Part shown: positions 1-7,673 of the stretch, piece by piece
How the letters are laid out: every line of letters starts with the position of its first letter
How positions within the stretch are numbered: the stretch's first letter is position 1
NCBI GenBank assembly: GCA_036278755.1
Contig: DASUKL010000026.1
Location: forward strand, 1-29,163
Length of the DNA stretch: 29,163 nucleotides
Reading direction: 5' to 3'
Source of the DNA: DASUKL01 sp036278755
Lineage (GTDB): Bacteria; Chloroflexota; Limnocylindria; Limnocylindrales; CSP1-4
The notes under the pieces: generated by a model
Databases searched by the model: none
Seen by the model: only the letters and a program-made list of their open reading frames with translations
Told to the model about the DNA's origin: nothing
Translations under genes and position numbers: made by a program

Positions 1-566
1 CGGCGGTGGAGCAGCGAGCGCACGACGTAGTCCGAGTCCACCCCCCGGATGCGCTCGATGGCCCCCCGGGTCACCGGCTGGCGGTAGGCCACGATGGCCA
101 GCGTCTCCAGCGCAGCGGGTGAGAGCCGTGGCTCGTCCGCCCCGACGTACCGCGCGATGAGTTCGCCGGCGTCCGGGGCCGTGGCCAGTTCGACCCGCTC
201 ACCGGCCGTCAGGAGGCGGATGCCGCGGTCTCGGAGGCTGACCTCCATGTCGCCCAGACAGGCGTCGACGGTCTCGGCGTCCACGCCGGCCAGGGTCGCG
301 ATCTCGCGCCGGGTGAGGGGCCGCTCGGCCACGAACAGGAGCGCCTCCAGCTGGGTCACGGTCAGGGCCGCCTCCCCGGGTCCGGGGCGGCTGCCGGCCA
401 GTCGATCGAGAGCCTCGACCTCCTCGTCCGAGCCATCGTCCGGGCCGGCCATGACCGGCACGCCCCGGCTCAGCGGCAGCGCCTCGGTCTCTGCCCCGGC
501 TTCGGTCCCGGTCTCGGCCTCGTCTCCCGCCCCGGCCTCGGCCCCGGCCAGCGGATCGTCGCTCAC
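1..566 (-). CDS. scpB: Segregation and condensation protein B (3' part missing)
   Basis: ScpB is the winged-helix kleisin-associated subunit of the SMC-ScpAB condensin, which compacts and segregates the chromosome in the cytoplasm. I translated the frame directly. After an acidic, low-complexity Ala/Glu/Gly leader of about 60 residues it reads ALTVTQLEALLFVAERPLTR, then ETLAIVAYRQPVTRGAIERI and RGVDSDYVVRSLL, which are the hallmark ScpB winged-helix motifs. The GTG start at 566 overlaps the scpA TGA as GTGA, so the two are probably translationally coupled. The gene runs off the left edge after about 188 codons, so the end of the second winged helix and the C-terminus are not seen. The long acidic N-terminal leader is unusual; a later in-frame start (a GTG or ATG near the leader's end) cannot be excluded. 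Confidence 0.93.
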   Translation of the reverse strand, partial: MSDDPLAGAEAGAGDEAETGTEAGAETEALPLSRGVPVMAGPDDGSDEEVEALDRLAGSRPGPGEAALTVTQLEALLFVAERPLTRREIATLAGVDAETVDACLGDMEVSLRDRGIRLLTAGERVELATAPDAGELIARYVGADEPRLSPAALETLAIVAYRQPVTRGAIERIRGVDSDYVVRSLLHR

Positions 567-1438
567 GCGAAGTCCTCCAGGCTCTCGTCGATGGGCGCCT
601 CGTCGCGCGGCCCCAGGCCATCCAGGCCGGCCGCGGTCCGCTCCTCGGCGGTCAGGCGGCGGCAGCGGATGGGGCCCCAGGGCTCGTCCTGTTCGGCCAC
701 CACCTCGCGCCGCTTGACGAGCTCGAGGAGGGCCAGGAAGGTGATGGCCACCACGACCCGGTCCATGACCCCCGCCAGGAGGTCCTGCAGGACGAAGGCC
801 GAGGCCCCGGCCAAGGCGGCCCGGATGGCGGCCGCTCGTTCGGTCAGGGTGATGGTCCGCGCCACGATCTCGACAGGGGCCGGCGGCTCGGGGGCCAGGG
901 CCGTGGCCGCGCTGAGGGCCGCGACCAGGATGGCCGGATCCAGCGGCGGGCCGGGTGCCGGTCGGGCGTTGGCCAGTCCGGCGGCAGCCGCCACGCTGGC
1001 CTCGCGGTGGACGAGCGGGTGACCGGCCTCGAGGCGCTGGCTCAGGCGAGCCCCGGCGTCGCGGTAGAGGCGGTAGAGGATCAGGCGCTCGCGCAGCTCG
1101 GCCTCGGGGTCGGGCGGCTCCTCCTCGCCCTCGGCGACGACCGGCGGGCTGGGCAGGAGGGCCCGCGACTTGATGAGGATGAGCTGGGCGGCCACGGCCA
1201 CGAACGTGGATAGGTGGGCCAGGCGCTCCCCGGGCAGGCGCGCCAGGGCTTCGAGGTAGGCGCCCGCGAGATCCCCCAGGCGCACGGACAGGACGTCGAG
1301 CTTCTGGGCCTCGATGAGCGCCAGGAGCAGCCCGAGGGGGCCGTCGAAGCCCTCCAGGCTGACGATCGTCGCGCTCTCGGGCCGGCGGTCGGCCGTGAAG
1401 CGCACGAGCGGCGGCGCGGTGCTGGCCGGGACGGTCAT
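563..1438 (-). CDS. scpA: Segregation and condensation protein A (kleisin)
   Basis: ScpA is the kleisin that bridges the SMC heads and binds ScpB. The protein has 291 residues, a little longer than the usual 240-270. The diagnostic N-terminal motif lies at residues 28-49 (GFDGPLGLLLALIEAQKLDV), the SMC-neck-binding helices. The C-terminal winged helix is near residues 215-265 (VVVAITFLALLELVKRREV, then WGPIRCRR). The central part is Ala/Pro-rich. The ATG at 1438 is preceded by a degenerate repeat of the upstream gene's stop region rather than a clear Shine-Dalgarno sequence. It is followed without a gap by scpB (GTGA overlap), the standard operon pair. Confidence 0.95.
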   Translation of the reverse strand: MTVPASTAPPLVRFTADRRPESATIVSLEGFDGPLGLLLALIEAQKLDVLSVRLGDLAGAYLEALARLPGERLAHLSTFVAVAAQLILIKSRALLPSPPVVAEGEEEPPDPEAELRERLILYRLYRDAGARLSQRLEAGHPLVHREASVAAAAGLANARPAPGPPLDPAILVAALSAATALAPEPPAPVEIVARTITLTERAAAIRAALAGASAFVLQDLLAGVMDRVVVAITFLALLELVKRREVVAEQDEPWGPIRCRRLTAEERTAAGLDGLGPRDEAPIDESLEDFA

Positions 1439-1511
1439 CAGCCGGCCTCGGGCGCCATCACCTGGCCTCGTCGGGCCCGGCTGGGCTCGTGCGGCATCAG
1501 CTGGCCTCGTC
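1436..1511 (-). repeat. Three near-copies of a stop/start junction segment
   Basis: Read on the minus strand, GACGAGGCCAGCTGATG (1495-1511, the end of the HD gene including its TGA), GACGAGGCCAGGTGATG (1456-1472) and a diverged CCGAGGCCGGCTGATG (from about 1453 to 1436) follow each other at 39 and about 20 bp. Each carries a TGATG stop/restart. The third provides the scpA ATG. This looks like local duplication of the junction. Confidence 0.6.
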
Positions 1512-1991
1512 GGCCAGGAGCAGGGCCTGGCCCAGGACCGGATCGTCGGGCGCGGCCTGGTGGCGGATGAGGTCGGCCGTCAGGGGGCTGCAGCCGGCTG
1601 CCAGGGCCAGGGTGGCCGATCGCTCGGGATGGTCGGCGATGCGCTCGAACGCGGCGCCGAAGCCGGGCAGCCGGGCCGCCGCAGAGCGCACGGCCGGGCC
1701 ATAGTGCTCACCGAGGGACCAGGCCACGCGGTGGACGAGGCGGACCTGGGGTCCCTTGGCCGCATCGTGGAAGAGGCCCGCCAGGAGCAGGTCCGGCTCG
1801 TCGTGGCCGGCCGCGCGGAGGGCCGTCACGACGTCCAGGCCATGGCGCTGATCGGCCGGGTGCATCGTGGCGAAGAGCTGCCGCTGGGGCTCGGTGAGCC
1901 AGGCATCGAGAGCCGCCCGCTCGGCCGGCGTGAGGCGGCCGCTGAGGTGGCGCCAGGTCTGCCGGACCTTGGTCGCCCACCAGCCCGCCAT
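1497..1991 (-). CDS. HD-domain protein, putative phosphohydrolase
   Basis: A 164-residue cytoplasmic protein with a compact HD-type metal-dependent phosphohydrolase signature: His50 (QRHGLDVV), the His75-Asp76 pair in AGLFHDAAKG, and a late Asp162 in LLLADEAS. These fit the H...HD...D metal ligands of the superfamily. HD proteins hydrolyse nucleotides, cyclic nucleotides or other phosphate esters; nothing here fixes the substrate. The ATG start at 1991 lies one base after the TGA of the site-2 protease gene, so it belongs to the same transcription unit. The family often occurs beside scpAB in Chloroflexota-like genomes as far as I recall, but this is not verified. I would not assign a gene name. 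Confidence 0.75.
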   Translation of the reverse strand: MAGWWATKVRQTWRHLSGRLTPAERAALDAWLTEPQRQLFATMHPADQRHGLDVVTALRAAGHDEPDLLLAGLFHDAAKGPQVRLVHRVAWSLGEHYGPAVRSAAARLPGFGAAFERIADHPERSATLALAAGCSPLTADLIRHQAAPDDPVLGQALLLADEAS

Positions 1992-1992
1992 G

Positions 1993-2655
1993 TCAGCCGA
2001 GGAGGATGTTGAGGATGGCGTCGCTGATCGGCGAGATGACGTAGCCCCCGAAGAAGATGAGGGCGAAGAGGCCGATGAGGATGAACTGCTGGTACTGCAT
2101 CTCGAGCTGCCGGAGCCGGTAGGCGGTCATGGGGCTGACGAGGCCCAGGAGCACCTTCCAGCCATCGAGTCCGATGACCGGCAGGGGCAGGAGGTTGAAG
2201 ACGAAGAGGAAGACGTTGATGAGGACGAAGTAGAAGAGGACGTTGAGGATGAAGCTGCCGGCGGGCGTCGTGAGGGCCGGCAGGAGGGCCGGGATGGCCA
2301 GGATGATGCGGACACAGATGGCGCCCAGGATGGCCATGACGAGGTTGGAAGCCGGGCCGGCCGCAGCGACCACGGCCTCGCCCCGCCGCCCGCCGGAGAG
2401 ATTGACCGGGTTGTACGGCGTGGGTTTGGCCCAGCCGATGAAGAAGCCGCCCAGCAGCGCGCTGGCCACGAGCATGAAGCCGCCCAGGGGGTCGAAGTGG
2501 ACCCGGGGGTCGAGCGTCAGGCGGCCCATGTACTGGGCCGTCCGATCGCCCTGCCGGTAGGCCGCCAGGGCGTGGCTGTACTCGTGGACCGGGAAGCCCA
2601 CGAGCAGCATGATGGCCACCGCGGTCAGCGGCGGCATGAGCTGGTCGAGGCTCAC
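1993..2655 (-). CDS. Site-2 protease family membrane metallopeptidase (M50)
   Basis: An integral-membrane zinc metalloprotease of 220 residues, the short M50B type (YwhC/Rip-like, no PDZ domain). The zinc motif HEYSH is at residues 24-28 within the first hydrophobic segment. The second conserved element, with N154 and D164 in NLLPLPVIGLDG, supplies the third ligand. GPASN (100-104) is also typical. About five to six hydrophobic segments are visible. The GTG start at 2655 overlaps the preceding TGA as GTGA. Family members cleave transmembrane substrates in regulated intramembrane proteolysis; no anti-sigma factor is nearby. In this short subfamily the substrate is usually unknown. In B. subtilis and actinobacteria the ywhC-type gene is often near scpA, which agrees with the context here. 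Confidence 0.9.
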   Translation of the reverse strand: MSLDQLMPPLTAVAIMLLVGFPVHEYSHALAAYRQGDRTAQYMGRLTLDPRVHFDPLGGFMLVASALLGGFFIGWAKPTPYNPVNLSGGRRGEAVVAAAGPASNLVMAILGAICVRIILAIPALLPALTTPAGSFILNVLFYFVLINVFLFVFNLLPLPVIGLDGWKVLLGLVSPMTAYRLRQLEMQYQQFILIGLFALIFFGGYVISPISDAILNILLG

Positions 2656-3413
2656 AGGCGGCCCAGGAGTTCCTGCTTCTTGGCCTCATAGTCGTCGGCC
2701 GTGATGGCCCCCCGGTCACGCAGCTCGGCCAGCTGGGCCAGGGTCCGGGTGACGTCGTCGCTCGTGGCCGCCGAACCGCGGCCGGAGGCGGCCGAGGCGG
2801 ACAGGGGCGGGCCTCCGGCGGCAGCGGCAGCAGGCATAGGCTGGGCGGCCGGCGCGCCCGCGGGCTGCACGATCGGCGCCCGCAGCGGCGGCGTCGGGAC
2901 GTGGCCCTCCAGCTCCAGCTCGAGCTCGTGCTTGGCCTCGAGCATGGCCTTCTTGAAGCCCACCGGGTCGCGCAGCAGGTGGAAGCGGTCGATGGCCGAC
3001 TCGGAGGCGGTCAGGATCTCGAGATCGCCGAAGCCCAGCAGGCGGCCCCACACGCTCTGCCTCAGCTCGGCGTCGTTGATCTTCTCCAGGGAGCTGTCGA
3101 GGGCCTGCTTGCTGAGCACGCCGGAGACGCGCATGACCCGGCGGTTGGTGATGAGGAAGTCCTGGGCGTAGTACTGCCAGGCGTGGAAGAGGAACAGCAC
3201 CAGGCCCACGAGGAAGGTGATGAGGATCAGGTAACCGAGCAGGTCGGCCGCCGAGCCGGTGGGCTTGAGGACCACGTACACGATGAGCCCGAGGATGGTC
3301 ACGGCCCAGAACGCGAGGGCGTGGCGCGCGTCGACGACGAGCGACAGCCAGTGCTGGCGCGTGCGGAGCTCGATCCGCTCGCCGTCGGCGAGCAGGGTAT
3401 CCGCGTAGCGCAT
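2652..3413 (-). CDS. Membrane protein with bacterial PH domain and C-terminal SHOCT motif
   Basis: 253 residues. Two closely spaced transmembrane helices (about 31-48 and 58-77) are followed by a cytoplasmic bacterial PH-like (bPH2/DUF304) domain from about 83 to 160, recognisable by QDFLITNRRVMRVSGVL and the later LGFGDLEILTASES. A Pro/Ala-rich linker (about 170-218) leads to a C-terminal SHOCT-type helix pair (LAELRDRGAITADDYEAKKQ). Such proteins are membrane-associated and often act in oligomerisation or lipid-side scaffolding; the exact role is unknown. The ATG at 3413 has a strong Shine-Dalgarno sequence (GGAGAGGAG, ending about 4 bases upstream). It starts 20 bp after the xerD stop and overlaps the site-2 protease gene by GTGA, suggesting a functional membrane pair. 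Confidence 0.88.
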   Translation of the reverse strand: MRYADTLLADGERIELRTRQHWLSLVVDARHALAFWAVTILGLIVYVVLKPTGSAADLLGYLILITFLVGLVLFLFHAWQYYAQDFLITNRRVMRVSGVLSKQALDSSLEKINDAELRQSVWGRLLGFGDLEILTASESAIDRFHLLRDPVGFKKAMLEAKHELELELEGHVPTPPLRAPIVQPAGAPAAQPMPAAAAAGGPPLSASAASGRGSAATSDDVTRTLAQLAELRDRGAITADDYEAKKQELLGRL

Positions 3414-3433
3414 GGGCTCCTCTCCTCGGCTGC

Positions 3434-4357
3434 TCAGGCGCGGGGGTGGGCCCGCGCATAGACCTCTTTGATCCGTTCGCCCGTCAGGTGGGTGTAGAGC
3501 TGTGTGGTGTTGATGCTCGCATGCCCGAGCAACTCCTGGACGACGCGCAGGTCCGCTCCGCCCTCCAGGAGATGGGTGGCGAAGCTATGGCGAAGGGTAT
3601 GCGGCGTGACGTGGGCCTGCAGGCCCGCCCGCAGCGCGGCCTGATGGACGATGCGCCAGGCGGCCATGCGGCCCATCCGGCCACCGCGCCGCGAGACGAA
3701 GAGCGGGCCACCCCGGGGCTCTGGCTCAGGCCTGAGCCATCGCGGCCGGATCTCGTCTAGCCACGGCTCGAGAGCCGCCAGGGCCGCGCCGCCGATGGGC
3801 ACCAGCCGCTCGCGATCGCCCTTGCCCACGACCCGCACGAAGGCGCCCTCGAGCGAGAGGTCGTCGCGATCGAGCCCCGTGGCCTCGCCGACGCGCAGGC
3901 CCGCGGCATAGAGGAGCTCCAGCAGGGCCCGATCGCGCAGCCCGTCCGGGCTGGACGCGTCGGGCGCGGCCAGCAGCCGCTCGACCTCATCGACGCTCAG
4001 GACCTCGGGCAGCTGGAGGCCCGGCCGGGGCATGTCGAGGAGCCGGCCCACGTCGCGCTGGACCAGCCCCTCGCCGAAACAGAAGCGGTAGAAGGCGCGC
4101 AGGGCGGCGGTCTTGCGGCGCAGGCTCGAAGCGCGCAGCGGACCGCCGGGTCGGGCCGGGTCGCGCAGCCCACCCAGCCAGCCCCGGGCGGGTCCCGGGC
4201 TGGCGTCCCAGGCCTCGATGTCGGGCGCCCGGGCACCGAAGTCGGTCAGGTCGCCCCGATAGGCGCTGATGGTCCGACCGGCCAGGCCCCGCTCGACCCG
4301 CAGGTAGGCCAGATAAGCCTCCAGGGCCGAGCTCAACGCCGGGGGGGGCTGGCCCAC
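3434..4357 (-). CDS. xerD: Tyrosine recombinase XerD (XerC/XerD family)
   Basis: A site-specific tyrosine recombinase that resolves chromosome dimers at dif together with a partner Xer protein. With the GTG start at 4357, one base after the recN TGA, it is 307 residues, the usual Xer length. The N-terminal SAM-like DNA-binding domain covers about 8-105. The catalytic domain carries R155 (AAGLRVGEA), K179 (VVGKGDRE), H253 and R256 (TPHTLRHSFATHLL), H279 (LLGHASINTT) and the nucleophile Y288 (LYTHL), so all six residues are present. The open frame extends upstream to 4432, inside recN, but those extra residues are Arg/Pro-rich and unlike the family. LPEVLSVDEVERLL is XerD-like. The gene's place next to recN and scpAB fits a chromosome-maintenance cluster. 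Confidence 0.93.
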   Translation of the reverse strand: MGQPPPALSSALEAYLAYLRVERGLAGRTISAYRGDLTDFGARAPDIEAWDASPGPARGWLGGLRDPARPGGPLRASSLRRKTAALRAFYRFCFGEGLVQRDVGRLLDMPRPGLQLPEVLSVDEVERLLAAPDASSPDGLRDRALLELLYAAGLRVGEATGLDRDDLSLEGAFVRVVGKGDRERLVPIGGAALAALEPWLDEIRPRWLRPEPEPRGGPLFVSRRGGRMGRMAAWRIVHQAALRAGLQAHVTPHTLRHSFATHLLEGGADLRVVQELLGHASINTTQLYTHLTGERIKEVYARAHPRA

Positions 4358-4358
4358 C

Positions 4359-6026
4359 TCAGGCCGTCGTGGCGGGCTCGGCCCCGGCGACCAACTCACG
4401 GGCGGTAGCCAGCGCCGCCGCCGACGGCGCACCGGCTGGTGCCACCGACCTCGGCTGACCGCGCCCGGCGCCGCCGAGCATGAGGGCCAGCTCGTGGACG
4501 CGATGCTCGCCGTCCAGGGCCCGGACCGCGGTCAGGGTCCGCCCCTCCTCGACCCGCTTCTCGATCAGCAGATGGTGCTCGGCATGGGCCGCGATCTGGG
4601 CCAGGTGGGTGACGACGATGACCTGGTGGTCGCGGGCCAGGCGGCGCAGGGCGCGGCCCACCGGATCGGCCGAGCGGGCCCCGATGCCGGCGTCGACCTC
4701 GTCGAAGACGAGCGTGGGCGTCGTGTCGGCCCCGGCCAGGACGGTCTCGATGGCCAGCGAGATGCGGGACAGCTCGCCGCCCGAGGCGATGGCCGCCAGC
4801 GGCCGCTCCGGCTCGCCGGGGTTGGCTGCGAGCAGGAAGGTCACGTGCTCGGCGCCGGTGGGCGTCAGCTCGGCCGGCTGGAGGTCCACGCTGAGCCGCG
4901 CCCCGGCCAGGCCGAGGTCGGCGAGGGCCGCGCCGGCGGCCACGGCCAGCCGCTGCCCGGCCTCCTGGCGAGCGGCGCTGAGCTGGGCCGCGGCCTCGCG
5001 GGCCACGGCCTCCAGCCGTTCGTCGTCGGCCAGTCGCTCGGCCCGCTGCGCGTCCGCTTGCCGCAGCTCCTGGGCTTCGGCGCGACAGGCCTGCCCGTAG
5101 GCCACGACGTGGGCCTCGTCGTCGCCGTACTTGCGCAGCAGGCCGTAGAGCAGGCCGAGGCGGGTCTCGAGGTCGGCCGCCGAGGGGCCCTCGGCCTCCC
5201 CGTCGTCGAGCCGGCCCAGCTCCACGGCCACGTCGTCGACCTCCGCGGCGAGGCTCTCGACCCGCTCCGCGAGGGCCGCCCGGCGCGCGTCGAGGCGGGC
5301 CAGCTCGGCCGCCTCGCGGGCGGCCACGGCCAGCACGTCCCGGGCCCCGAGCCGCTCGTCGCTGAGGCGAGCACGGAGACCGGCCACGAGACGGTCGATG
5401 GCCTCCCGGCTGGCCAGGCGGGCGAGGGCCGCCCGCAGGTCGGCCACCTCGCCGGGCTGGACCCGAGCCGCCTCGATCTCGTCGGCGGCGTGCTCGGCCA
5501 GGGCGATCCGACGCTCCAGGTCGGCCGCATCGGCGACGGCATCCAGAGCCGCCCGATTGTCGCGCCAGGCCGCCACCGCGACGGCAACCCGCTCGCGGAG
5601 CGGCTCGTGGCCGCCGTAGGCGTCGAGGAGGTCGCGCTGCGCCGCGGCCTCGAGCAGGCGCTGTTGCTGATGCTGACCGTGGATCGCGATCAGCGGCCCG
5701 GCCGTGGCCGCCAGGCGAGCAGCGGTCACGGTCTCGTCGTCGATGCGGGCCAGGCTGCGCCCGGCCGCGGCCACCTCCCGGACGCAGATGAGCGGCTCGT
5801 CGCGGCCGGGCCGCTCGAAGAGCGCCTCCACCCGGGCCAGCTTGGCCCCGCTGCGGACCGCGGCCGGATCGGCCCGGCCGCCCAGGACCAGGCCCAGGGC
5901 GTCGATGAGCAGGGACTTGCCCGCGCCGGTCTCGCCGGTGATGACCGTGAAGCCGGGCTCCAGCGGGACCCGCAAGCGCTCGATGAGGGCCAGCCCCTCG
6001 ACGGCCAGCTCGAGCAGGCCGCTCAC
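4359..6026 (-). CDS. recN: DNA repair protein RecN (SMC-like ATPase)
   Basis: RecN is an SMC-like ATPase acting early in double-strand break repair by bridging DNA. The 555-residue product matches the family length. Visible parts: Walker A GETGAGKS (31-38), GQHQQQRLL (117-125, the RecN-specific segment), a coiled-coil region about 140-360, the ABC signature ASGGELSRISLA (414-425), Walker B TLVFDEVDAGIG (438-449) and the H-loop VVTHLAQIAAHA (471-482). The GTG start at 6026 overlaps the nadK TGA as GTGA and places VSGLLELAVEGLALIERL at the N-terminus, as expected. The frame is open much further upstream, through nadK, but that part is a high-GC shadow. The C-terminal 60 residues are Ala-rich and weakly conserved. 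Confidence 0.95.
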   Translation of the reverse strand: MSGLLELAVEGLALIERLRVPLEPGFTVITGETGAGKSLLIDALGLVLGGRADPAAVRSGAKLARVEALFERPGRDEPLICVREVAAAGRSLARIDDETVTAARLAATAGPLIAIHGQHQQQRLLEAAAQRDLLDAYGGHEPLRERVAVAVAAWRDNRAALDAVADAADLERRIALAEHAADEIEAARVQPGEVADLRAALARLASREAIDRLVAGLRARLSDERLGARDVLAVAAREAAELARLDARRAALAERVESLAAEVDDVAVELGRLDDGEAEGPSAADLETRLGLLYGLLRKYGDDEAHVVAYGQACRAEAQELRQADAQRAERLADDERLEAVAREAAAQLSAARQEAGQRLAVAAGAALADLGLAGARLSVDLQPAELTPTGAEHVTFLLAANPGEPERPLAAIASGGELSRISLAIETVLAGADTTPTLVFDEVDAGIGARSADPVGRALRRLARDHQVIVVTHLAQIAAHAEHHLLIEKRVEEGRTLTAVRALDGEHRVHELALMLGGAGRGQPRSVAPAGAPSAAALATARELVAGAEPATTA

Positions 6027-6865
6027 CGAGGCAGCAGCTCGACCTTCTGACGGAGGAGGTCCCAGAAGTCGGGCGTGCGGCTGGGGCGGATGAAGCGGAT
6101 GGGCCGCTCCCGGGGGCGGATGCGGACGCTGTCGCCCACGGCCAGCGGCCGGTCGTCGTGGCCGTCGATGCTGAGGAGGACGTCGTAGGCGTTCTCGACC
6201 CGCACGGTCACGGTGTGGTGGGGCCCGACGACGACGGAGCGGATGCCGGCTAGATAGGCCGCCACGGGGGCCACCACGAGGTTGCGGCTGGTGGGGTCGA
6301 GGATCGGGCCGCCGGCGCTGAAGGCGTAGCCGGTCGAGCCGGTAGGCGTGGCCACGACCAGGCCGTCGGCGATGTAGGTGGCCAGGTGCGAGGAATCGAT
6401 GGCCACGTCGAGCCGCACCACGCGGGCCTGCGAGCCGCGGACGATGGCCGCTTCGTTGAGGGCCACGTGGGCCGGTCCGGGCGCCTCGCCCGAGCCCTTG
6501 ACCACCTGGGCCTGGAGGACCATCCGCGGCTCGATCTCGAAGGCCCCCGCCCGGACCTGTTCGAGGACCGCCTCGAGCTGCTCGTCCTCGGCCCGCGAGA
6601 GGAAGCCCACCTTGCCGGAGTTGACGCCCAGGATCGGCACGTCCACGGCGGCCACGGCCCGCGCGGCACGGAGGAACGTGCCGTCGCCGCCCAGCACGAC
6701 GAGGGCCTCGCTGCCGGCTTTCAACTGGCTGACGAGGCCAGCCGTGTCGCCCGACTCGGCGGACCAGGCCTCGACGTCGTTGGCCACGCACCAGGCCAAG
6801 GCCCGATCGCGGGCGGCCACGGCGGCCGGGCTGGTGGGATTGAAGGCGAACCCGAAGCGGCTCAC
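6023..6865 (-). CDS. nadK: NAD kinase
   Basis: Phosphorylates NAD to NADP in the cytoplasm. The 280-residue product has the family signatures: GGDGT at 59-63, NEAAI at 137-141, the long glycine-rich motif GLVVATPTGSTGYAFSAGG (168-186), and SIDGHDD (232-238). The GTG start at 6865 overlaps the tlyA stop (GTGA), and the gene overlaps recN at its other end in the same way, so the three are probably co-translated. The tlyA-nadK-recN order is common in actinobacteria and related Terrabacteria. Nothing looks abnormal in length or motifs. Confidence 0.95.
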   Translation of the reverse strand: MSRFGFAFNPTSPAAVAARDRALAWCVANDVEAWSAESGDTAGLVSQLKAGSEALVVLGGDGTFLRAARAVAAVDVPILGVNSGKVGFLSRAEDEQLEAVLEQVRAGAFEIEPRMVLQAQVVKGSGEAPGPAHVALNEAAIVRGSQARVVRLDVAIDSSHLATYIADGLVVATPTGSTGYAFSAGGPILDPTSRNLVVAPVAAYLAGIRSVVVGPHHTVTVRVENAYDVLLSIDGHDDRPLAVGDSVRIRPRERPIRFIRPSRTPDFWDLLRQKVELLPR

Positions 6866-7659
6866 GGCGCGACCGACCCCTCGACCCGTCCGCCGGCCGG
6901 GTCAGCGGCCCGCACGTGGACGAACCACTCGTGGTTGCCGGCCGGGCCCACGAGCGGCGACTCGACCTCGCCGAGGACCTCCAGGCCGCAGGCGTGGGCC
7001 GTGGCCTTGACCTGTTCGACGGCCGCCCGGCGCACCGCCGGATCGCGCACCACGCCGCGCCGGACCTGGGCCGGGCCGGCTTCGAATTGCGGCTTGACGA
7101 GGCCCACCACCTCGCCGCCGGGCGCGAGCTGGGCCACCAGGGCCGGCAGCACCGCGCTCAACCCGATGAAGGAGACGTCGGCCGTGACCAGGCTGGGAGC
7201 CTCCGGCAGGCGCACGGGCTGCGGGTCGGTCGGCAGGAGGCGTCGGACGTGGGTCCGCTCCAGGGAGACCACGCGGGGATCGGCGCGAAGGGAGTCGGCG
7301 AGCTGCCCGCGGCCCACGTCGAGAGCATAGACGCGGCTCGCGCCGCGCTGCAACAGGCAGTCGGTGAAGCCACCGGTCGAAGCCCCGACGTCGAGGCAGA
7401 TGCGACCCGCCGGATCGACCCCGAAGGCGTCCAGGGCAGCGGCCAGCTTCTCCCCTCCCCGGCTCACGAAGGGCGGCGCCTCGACGAGGCCCAGGGCCAT
7501 GTCCGGGGCCACGAGATCGCCCGCCTTGCGGTCGAACCGCGCACCGTCACCGGCACCCACCCGCACCTGACCCGCCAGCAGCAAGGCCTGGGCACGCACC
7601 CGTGTGGCGGCCAGGCCGCGGTCCACCAGCAGCTGATCGAGCCGGACCCGGCCCGACAC
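6862..7659 (-). CDS. tlyA: TlyA family 2'-O-ribose rRNA methyltransferase / putative hemolysin
   Basis: TlyA enzymes use S-adenosylmethionine to methylate the 2'-OH of rRNA cytidines (C1920 of 23S and, in longer forms, C1409 of 16S rRNA). The 265 residues contain an N-terminal S4 RNA-binding domain (RLDQLLVDRGLAATRVRAQ, residues 6-24), the linker FVSRGGEKLAAAL, and a Rossmann FtsJ-like domain with the SAM loop CLDVGASTGGFTD (88-100). The K-D-K-E catalytic tetrad is traceable as K71, D161 (TADVSFIGL), K189 (LVKPQFEAG) and E244 (NHEWF). The GTG start at 7659 lies 14 bp after the dxs stop. The full S4 domain suggests the longer two-substrate type, but this is inference. Confidence 0.93.
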   Translation of the reverse strand: MSGRVRLDQLLVDRGLAATRVRAQALLLAGQVRVGAGDGARFDRKAGDLVAPDMALGLVEAPPFVSRGGEKLAAALDAFGVDPAGRICLDVGASTGGFTDCLLQRGASRVYALDVGRGQLADSLRADPRVVSLERTHVRRLLPTDPQPVRLPEAPSLVTADVSFIGLSAVLPALVAQLAPGGEVVGLVKPQFEAGPAQVRRGVVRDPAVRRAAVEQVKATAHACGLEVLGEVESPLVGPAGNHEWFVHVRAADPAGGRVEGSVAP

Positions 7660-7673
7660 GCCGGGCGGGCCGC

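Noticed and set aside
3434..4357. An integron or phage integrase
   Set aside because: Length, motif wording and the recN-scp context are those of a housekeeping Xer recombinase. There are no attachment-site repeats or cassettes nearby.
6027..6791. An N-terminal extension of RecN by about 255 residues
   Set aside because: It overlaps nadK completely and is Arg/Gly/Pro-rich. The family N-terminus begins at the GTG at 6026.
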